This document shows, in pieces, positions 57,901-64,000 of a stretch of 64,000 nt of DNA (positions within the stretch are counted from its first letter, which is position 1; each line of letters starts with the position of its first letter). The notes under the pieces were generated by a model. That model did not search any database. It was not told the DNA's origin and was given only the letters and a program-made list of their open reading frames with translations. The DNA comes from Sympetrum striolatum (lineage: Eukaryota; Arthropoda; Insecta; Odonata; Libellulidae). Location: positions 29,793,393-29,857,392 of the forward strand of contig OX388350.1 in assembly GCA_947579665.1 (NCBI GenBank), in the 5' to 3' direction. The position numbers were made by a program, and so were the translations under genes.

Positions 57901-60900
57901 ATTTTTCCGCAGAAAAAAACGTTTCTCTTCATCAATTGAAAATTTCTCGAGAATTTACTCTAATTGAGGATAAACGGAAAAAAAAGAAAAACTCCAAAAA
58001 AGGCAAAATAGCACCAGAAAACTAAAAAAGTTCGCTAAAATTCTGAGTTATTGATGATTTTTTCGAATTTTTCCGCTTAAGAAGAAGTTTCTCTTCATCA
58101 TTTTAATATTTCTCGTTAATTTACTCAAATCTTGCATAAATGGGCTAAGAATTACTCGAAAAAAGGCCAAATATCGGAAAAAACTGAAAAATTTCGCTAA
58201 AATTCTGCGTAATTAATGATTTTTTCGAATTTTTCCGCAGAAAGAGAATTTTCTCTTCATCATTTTAAAATTTCTCGTTAAGTTACTCAAATCGATTATA
58301 ATCGGGCTAGGAATTACTCGAAAAAAGGCAAAATAGCGCCAAAAAAACTGAAACATTCCGCTAAAATTTCTAGTTATAGATGATATTTTCGAATTTTTTT
58401 GCTGAAAAAGGCGTTTCTCCTCATCAATTTAAAATTTCTCGTTAATTTACTCAAATCGAGGATAAACGGGAAAAGAATACCTCGAAAAAAGGCAAATGAG
58501 AGCCAAAAAACTAAAAAAATTCGCTATAATTCTGAGTTATTGATGCTTTTTTCGAATTTTTCGGCAGAGAAAAACGTTTCTCTTCGTCAATTGAAAATTT
58601 CTCGATAATTTATTCAAAACGAGCGTAAATGGGCTAAGAATTACTCGAAAAAAGGCAAAATAGCGTCAAAAAACTGAAAAATTTCTTTAAATTCTGAGTT
58701 TTTGATGAATTTTTCGAATTTTTCCGCAGAAGAAAACGTTTCTCTTCATCAATTGAAAATTCCTCGATAATTTACTCTAATCGAGGATAAACGGAAAAAA
58801 AAGAAAAACTCCAAAAAAGGCAAAAGAGCATCAAAAAAATGAAAAATTTCGCTAAAATTGTGAGTTATTAATGATTTTTTCGAATTTTTCCGCAGAAAAA
58901 AACGTTTCTCTTCATCAATTGAAAATTTCTCGATAATTTACTCTAATCGAGGATAAACGGAAAAAAAAGAAAAACTCCAAAAAAGGCAAAATAGCACCAG
59001 AAAACTGAAAAAGTTCGCTAAAATTCTGAGTTATTGATAGTTTTTTCGAATTTTTCCGCAGAAAAAGACGTTTCTCTTCACCATTTTTTTAAATCTCTCG
59101 TTAATTAACTTAAATCGTGCAAAATCGGGCTAAGAATTAAGAATACCTCGAAAATAGGCAAATGAGAGCCAAAAAACTAAAAAAATTCGCTATGATTCTG
59201 AGTTATTGATGCTTTTTTCGAATTTTATTGGCAGAAATATACGTATTTCTTCATCATTTTAAAATTCTCGTTAATTTACTCAAAACGAGTATAAACGGGC
59301 TAAGAATTTCTCGAAAAAAGGCAAAATAGCGCCAAAAAACTGAAAAATTTCTCTAAAATTCTGAGTTTTTGATAACTTTTTCAAATTCTTCCGCAGAAAA
59401 CGACGTTTCTCTTCATTATTTTTAAAATTTCTCGATAATTTACTCAATTTGAGCGTAAACGGGTTAAGAATTACTCGAAATAAGGCAAAACAGCGCCATA
59501 AAATTGAAAAAGTTCGCTAAAATTCTGAGTTTTTGATGATTTTTTCGAATTTTTCCGCAGAAAAGGAAGTTTTTCTCTTCATTATTTTAAAACATATGTC
59601 GTTAATTTACTCAAATCGAGCATTAAGGGGCTAAGAATTACTCGAAAAAAGGCAAAAGAGCACCAAAAAACCGATAAATTTCGTTAAAATTCTGATTATT
59701 GATGATTTTTTCGAATTTTTCCGCAGAAAAAGAATTTTGTCTTCATCATTTTAAAATTTTTCACTCACTTTAAGGGGCAAAGAATTACTCGAAAAAAGGA
59801 AAAATAGCGCCAAAAAACTGTAAAATTTCCTTTAAATTCTGAGTTTTCGATAACTTTTTCGAATTTTTCCGCAGAAAATGACGTTTCTCTTCATCATTTT
59901 GAAATTTCTCGATAATTTACTCAATTCGAGCGTAAACGGGGTAAGAATTACTCGAAAAAAGGCAAAATAGCACCAAAAAATTGAAAAATTTTGCTAAAAT
60001 TCTGAGTTATTGAAAATTTTTTCGAATTTTTCCGCAGAAAAAGACGTTTCTCTTCACCATTTTTTTAATTTCTCGTTAATTAACTCAAATCGAGCATAAT
60101 CGGGCTAAGAATTACTTGAAAAAATGTAATATAGCGCCAAAAACCTGAAAAATTTCGCTAAAATTTCGAGTTATTGATGATTTTTTCGAATTTTTCCGAA
60201 GAAAGAGAATTTTCTCTTCATCATTTTAATATTTCTCGTTAATTTACTCAAATCTTGCATAAATGGGCTAAGAATTACTCGAAAAAAGGCAAAATATCGG
60301 AAAAAACTGAAAAATTTCGCTTAAATTCTGCGTAATTAATGATTTTTTCGAATTTTTCCGCAGAAAGAGAATTTTCTCTTCATCATTTTAAAATTTCTCG
60401 TTAAGTTACTCAAATCGATTATAATCGGGCTAGGAATTACTCGAAAAAATGCAAAATAGCGCCAAAAAAAACGAAACATGCCGCTAAAATTTCTAGTTAA
60501 AGATGATACTTTCGAATTTTTTCGCTGAAAAAGGCGTTTCTCTTCATCAATTTAAAATTTCTCGTTAATTTACTCAAATCGAGGATAAACTGGAAAAGAA
60601 TACCTCGTAAAAAAGGCAAATGAGAGCCAAAAAACTAAAAAAATTCGCTATAATTATGAGTTATTGATGCTTTTTTCGAATTTTATTGACAGAAATATAC
60701 GTATTTCTTCATCATTTTAAAATTCTCGTTAATTTATTCAAAACGAGCGTAAATGGGCTAAGAATTACTCGAAAAAAGGCAAAATAGCGTCAAAAAACTG
60801 AAAAATTTCTTTAAATTCTGAGTTTTTGATGAATTTTTCGAATTTTTCCGCAGAAAAATACGTTTCTCTTCATCAATTGAAAATTCCTCGTTAATTTACT

Positions 60901-63900
60901 CTAATCGAGGATAAACGGAAAAAAAAGAAAAACTCCAAAAAAGGCAAAAGAGCATCAAAAAAATGAAAAATTTCGCTAAAATTGTGAGTTATTGATGATT
61001 TTTTCGAATTTTTCCGCAGAAAAAAACGTTTCTCTTCATCAATTGAAAATTTCTCGAGAATTTACTCTAATTGAGGATAAACGGAAAAAAAAGAAAAACT
61101 CCAAAAAAGGCAAAATAGCACCAGAAAACTAAAAAAGTTCGCTAAAATTCTGAGTTATTGATGATTTTTTCGAATTTTTCCGCTTAAGAAGAAGTTTCTC
61201 TTCATCATTTTAATATTTCTCGTTAATTTACTCAAATCTTGCATAAATGGGCTAAGAATTACTCGAAAAAAGGCCAAATATCGGAAAAAACTGAAAAATT
61301 TCGCTAAAATTCTGCGTAATTAATGATTTTTTCGAATTTTTCCGCAGAAAGAGAATTTTCTCTTCATCATTTTAAAATTTCTCGTTAAGTTACTCAAATC
61401 GATTATAATCGGGCTAGGAATTACTCGAAAAAAGGCAAAATAGCGCCAAAAAAACTGAAACATTCCGCTAAAATTTCTAGTTATAGATGATATTTTCAAA
61501 TTTTTTTGCTGAAAAAGGCGTTTCTCCTCATCAATTTAAAATTTCTCGTTAATTTACTCAAATCGAGGATAAACGGGAAAAGAATACCTCGAAAAAAGGC
61601 AAATGAGAACCAAAAAACTAAAAAAATTCGCTATAATTCTGAGTTATTGATGATTTTTTCGAATTTTTCCGCAGAAAACGACGTTTCTCTTCATCATTTG
61701 AAAATGTCTCGATAATTTACTCAATTCGAGCGTAAACGGGGTAAGTATTACTTGAAAAAAGGCAAAATAGCGCCAAAAAATAGAAAAATTTCGCTTAAAT
61801 TCTGCGTAATTGATGATTTTTTCGAATTTTTCCGCAGAAAGAGAAGTTTCTCTTCATCATTTTAAAATTTCTCGTTAAGTTACTCAAATCGATTAAAATC
61901 GGGCTAGGAATTACTCGAAAAAAGGCAAAATAGCGCCAAAAAAAACGAAACATGCCGCTAAAATTTCTAGTTAAAGATGATACTTTCGAATTTTTTCGCT
62001 GAAAAAGGCGTTTCTCTTCATCAATTTAAAATTTCTCGTTAATTTACTCAAATCGAGGATAAACTGGAAAAGAATACCTCGTAAAAAAGGCAAATGAGAG
62101 CCAAAAAACTAAAAAAACTCGCTATAATTATGAGTTATTGATGCTTTTTTCGAATTTTATTGACAGAAATATACGTATTTCTTCATCATTTTAAAATTCT
62201 CGTTAATTTATTCAAAACGAGCGTAAATGGGCTAAGAATTACTCGAAAAAAGGCAAAATAGCGCCATAAAGTTGAAAAATTTCTTTAAATTCTGAGTTTT
62301 TGATGAATTTTTCGAATTTTTCCGCAGAAAAATACGTTTCTCTTCATCAATTGAAAATTCCTCGATAATTTACTCTAATCGAGGATAAACGGAAAAAAAA
62401 GAAAAACTCCAAAAAAGGCAAAAGAGCATCAAAAAAATGAAAAATTTCGCTAAAATTGTGAATTATTGATGATTTTTTTCGAATTTTTCCGCAGAAAAAA
62501 ACGTTTCTCTTCATCAATTGAAAATTCCTCGATAATTTACTCTAATCGAGGATAAACGGATAAAAAAGAAAAACTCCAAATAAGGCAAAAGAGCATCAAA
62601 AAAATGAAAAATTTCGCTAAAATTGTGAGTTATTGATGATTTTTTCGAATTTTTCCGCAGAAAAAAACGTATCTCTTCATCAATTGAAAATTTCTCAATA
62701 ATTTATTCAAAACGAGCGTAAATGGGCTAAGAATTAATCGAAAAAAGGCAAAATAGCGCCAAATAACGGATAAATTTCTCTAAAATTCTGGGTTTTTGAT
62801 AACTTTTTCAAATTATTTCGCAGAAATAGACGTATTTCTTCGTCAATTTTTAAAATTTCTCGATAATTTACTCAATTTGAGCGTAAACGGGTTAAGAATT
62901 ACTCGAAATAAGGCAAAACAGCGCCATAAAATTGAAAAAGTTCGCTAAAATTCTGAGTTTTTGATGATTTTTTCGAATTTTTCCGCAGAAAAGGAAGTTT
63001 TTCTCTTCATTATTTTAAAACATATGTCGTTAATTTACTCAAATCGAGCATTAAGGGGCTAAGAATTACTCGAAAAAAGGCAAAAGAGCACCAAAAAACC
63101 GATAAATTTCGTTAAAATTCTGATTATTGATGATTTTTTCGAATTTTTCCGCAGAAAAAGAATTTTGTCTTCATCATTTTAAAATTTTTCACTCAGTTTA
63201 AGGGGCAAAGAATTGCTCAAGAAAAGGCAAAATAGCGCCAAAAAACTGAAAAATTTCTCTAAAATTCTGAGTTTTCGATAACTTTTTCGAATTTTTCCGC
63301 AGAAAAAGACGTTTCTCTTCACCATTTTTTTAAATCTCTCGTTAATTGACTTAAATCGAGCATAATCGGGCTAAGAATTACTCGAAGAAATGCATTATAG
63401 CGCCAAAAACCTGAAAAATTTCGCTAAAATTCCGTGTTATTGATGATTTTTTCGAATTTTTCTGCAGAAAAAGACGTTTCTCCTCATCATTTTAAAATTT
63501 TTCGTTAATTTACTCAAATCGAGCATAATCGGGCTAAAAATTACTCGATGAAATGCGATAAAGCGCAAAAAAACTGAAAAATTTCGCTAAAATTCCGAGT
63601 TATTGATGTTTTTTTTCGAATTTTTCCGCAGAAAAAGACGTTTCTCTTCATCATTTTAAAATTTCTGGATAGATTACTCAATTCGAGCGTAAACCTGTAA
63701 AGTATTACTCCAAAAAGGCAAAAAAGCGCATAAAAAACTGAAAACTTTCGCTAAAATTCTTATTTATTGATCATATTTTCGAATTTTTTCGCAGAAATAA
63801 ACGTATTCCTTCATCATTTTAAAATTCTCATTAATTTACTCAAAACGAGCGTAAATGGGCTAAGAAATACTCGAAAAAAGGCAAAATAGCGCCAAAAAAC

Positions 63901-64000
63901 TGAAAAATTTCGCTAAAATTCTGCGAAATTAATGATTTTTTCGAATTTTTCCGCAGAAAGAGAAGTTTTCTCTTCATCATTTTAAAATTTCTCGTTAATT

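Larger units (their letters stand above)
27550..64000. repeat. Satellite DNA array, monomer of about 163 bp
   Basis: Head-to-tail monomers with the landmarks CGTTAATTTACTCAAATCGAGC, GGGCTAAGAATTACTCG, GGCAAAATAGCGCC, TTTCGCTAAAATTCTGAG, TTATTGATGATTTTTTCG, TTTTTCCGCAGAAAAAGACG and TTTCTCTTCATCATTTTAAA, repeating every 162-164 bp. About 223 monomers fit in the window, and the array runs off its end. A consensus assembled by eye is about 69% A+T. All copies face the same way and no foreign element interrupts them. Open frames in it are repeat artefacts. Family name unknown. Confidence 0.98.
47801..64000. repeat. Distal higher-order repeat with variable unit length
   Basis: A truncated marker monomer (TTTTTCACTCACTTTAAGGG) lies at 47841, 52573, 54531, 56654, 59762 and, with one change, 63190. 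Spacings from the second copy on are 1958, 2123, 3108 and 3428 bp, close to 12, 13, 19 and 21 monomers. A second marker (GAATTAAGAATACCTCG) at 51951, 53909, 56032 and 59139 gives the same 1958, 2123 and 3107. The longer units contain an internal extra block of about 985 bp; for example, GAAAAAAAAGAAAAACTCC-bearing monomers recur near 57806 and 58793. Confidence 0.88.

Noticed and set aside
38940..61715. Many 64-79-codon frames in the distal satellite (Lys/Phe/Asn-rich)
   Set aside because: Chance read-through of AT-rich repeats; similar peptides arise wherever the same monomer type recurs.
27550..64000. Change of long frames from minus to plus strand near 41900, suggesting an inversion in the array
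   Set aside because: Monomer landmarks keep the same orientation from start to end, so there is no inversion.
27550..64000. CENP-B box in the satellite monomer
   Set aside because: The nearest stretches (TTTCGAATTTTTCCGCA, TTTCGCTAAAATTCTGA) do not fit the NTTCGNNNNANNCGGGN core.
27550..64000. CRISPR array
   Set aside because: There are no short repeats separated by unique spacers; the sequence is contiguous tandem satellite in a eukaryotic genome.
1..64000. Telomeric TTAGG tracts
   Set aside because: No run of TTAGG or TTAGGG units was seen on either strand.

Overview
This is a eukaryotic window, most likely from an arthropod and probably an insect. Supporting signs are GT-AG splice signals, a TATA/Inr/DPE-like core promoter, a tRNA-headed SINE, a LINE reverse-transcriptase remnant, hAT and Tc1/mariner-type non-autonomous transposons, a retropseudogene of an oligosaccharyltransferase subunit, and more than 36 kb of AT-rich satellite. 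There are no bacterial operons. Most long open frames are not genes.

Region 1 (1-17234) is a large inverted duplication. The left arm (1-6635) is repeated in reverse at 10503-17234, around a spacer of about 3.87 kb (6636-10502). The left arm is cut by the window start. Each arm carries the same tRNA-SINE, two long-TIR MITEs, a pogo/Tigger-like terminus, the 3' end of a LINE, and a candidate four-exon gene whose splice phases agree across three introns. The arms are not identical. The right arm has a 77-bp TA-flanked MITE and a 21-bp templated insertion, and the differences lie mainly in the outer half. The inner junction holds a 34-bp perfect hairpin and a displaced inverted piece of the spacer, a sign of template switching.

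Region 2 (17235-27549) is ordinary gene-poor sequence. It holds a decayed retrocopy of MAGT1/TUSC3 (OST3/OST6), interrupted by an 85-bp tandem duplication; an intact short hAT element with an 8-bp target duplication; an older hAT copy with another repeat nested in it; a candidate promoter and three-exon gene of about 97 codons at 24564-26685; and a perfect-looking hairpin MITE 95 bp before the satellite.

Region 3 (27550-64000) is one uninterrupted head-to-tail satellite array of about 163-bp monomers, roughly 223 copies, all in one orientation and running off the window end. It is layered: a diverged edge; four almost identical 1302-bp (8-monomer) higher-order units; a zone of 2.9-kb and 6-monomer segmental copies with mid-monomer junctions; and a distal zone where a higher-order unit recurs at 12-, 13-, 19- and 21-monomer lengths, marked by a truncated monomer. 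This is typical of pericentromeric or other heterochromatic satellite.

All calls come from reading the sequence. Protein identities rest on recognisable family motifs. The exon models are inferences without transcript support.
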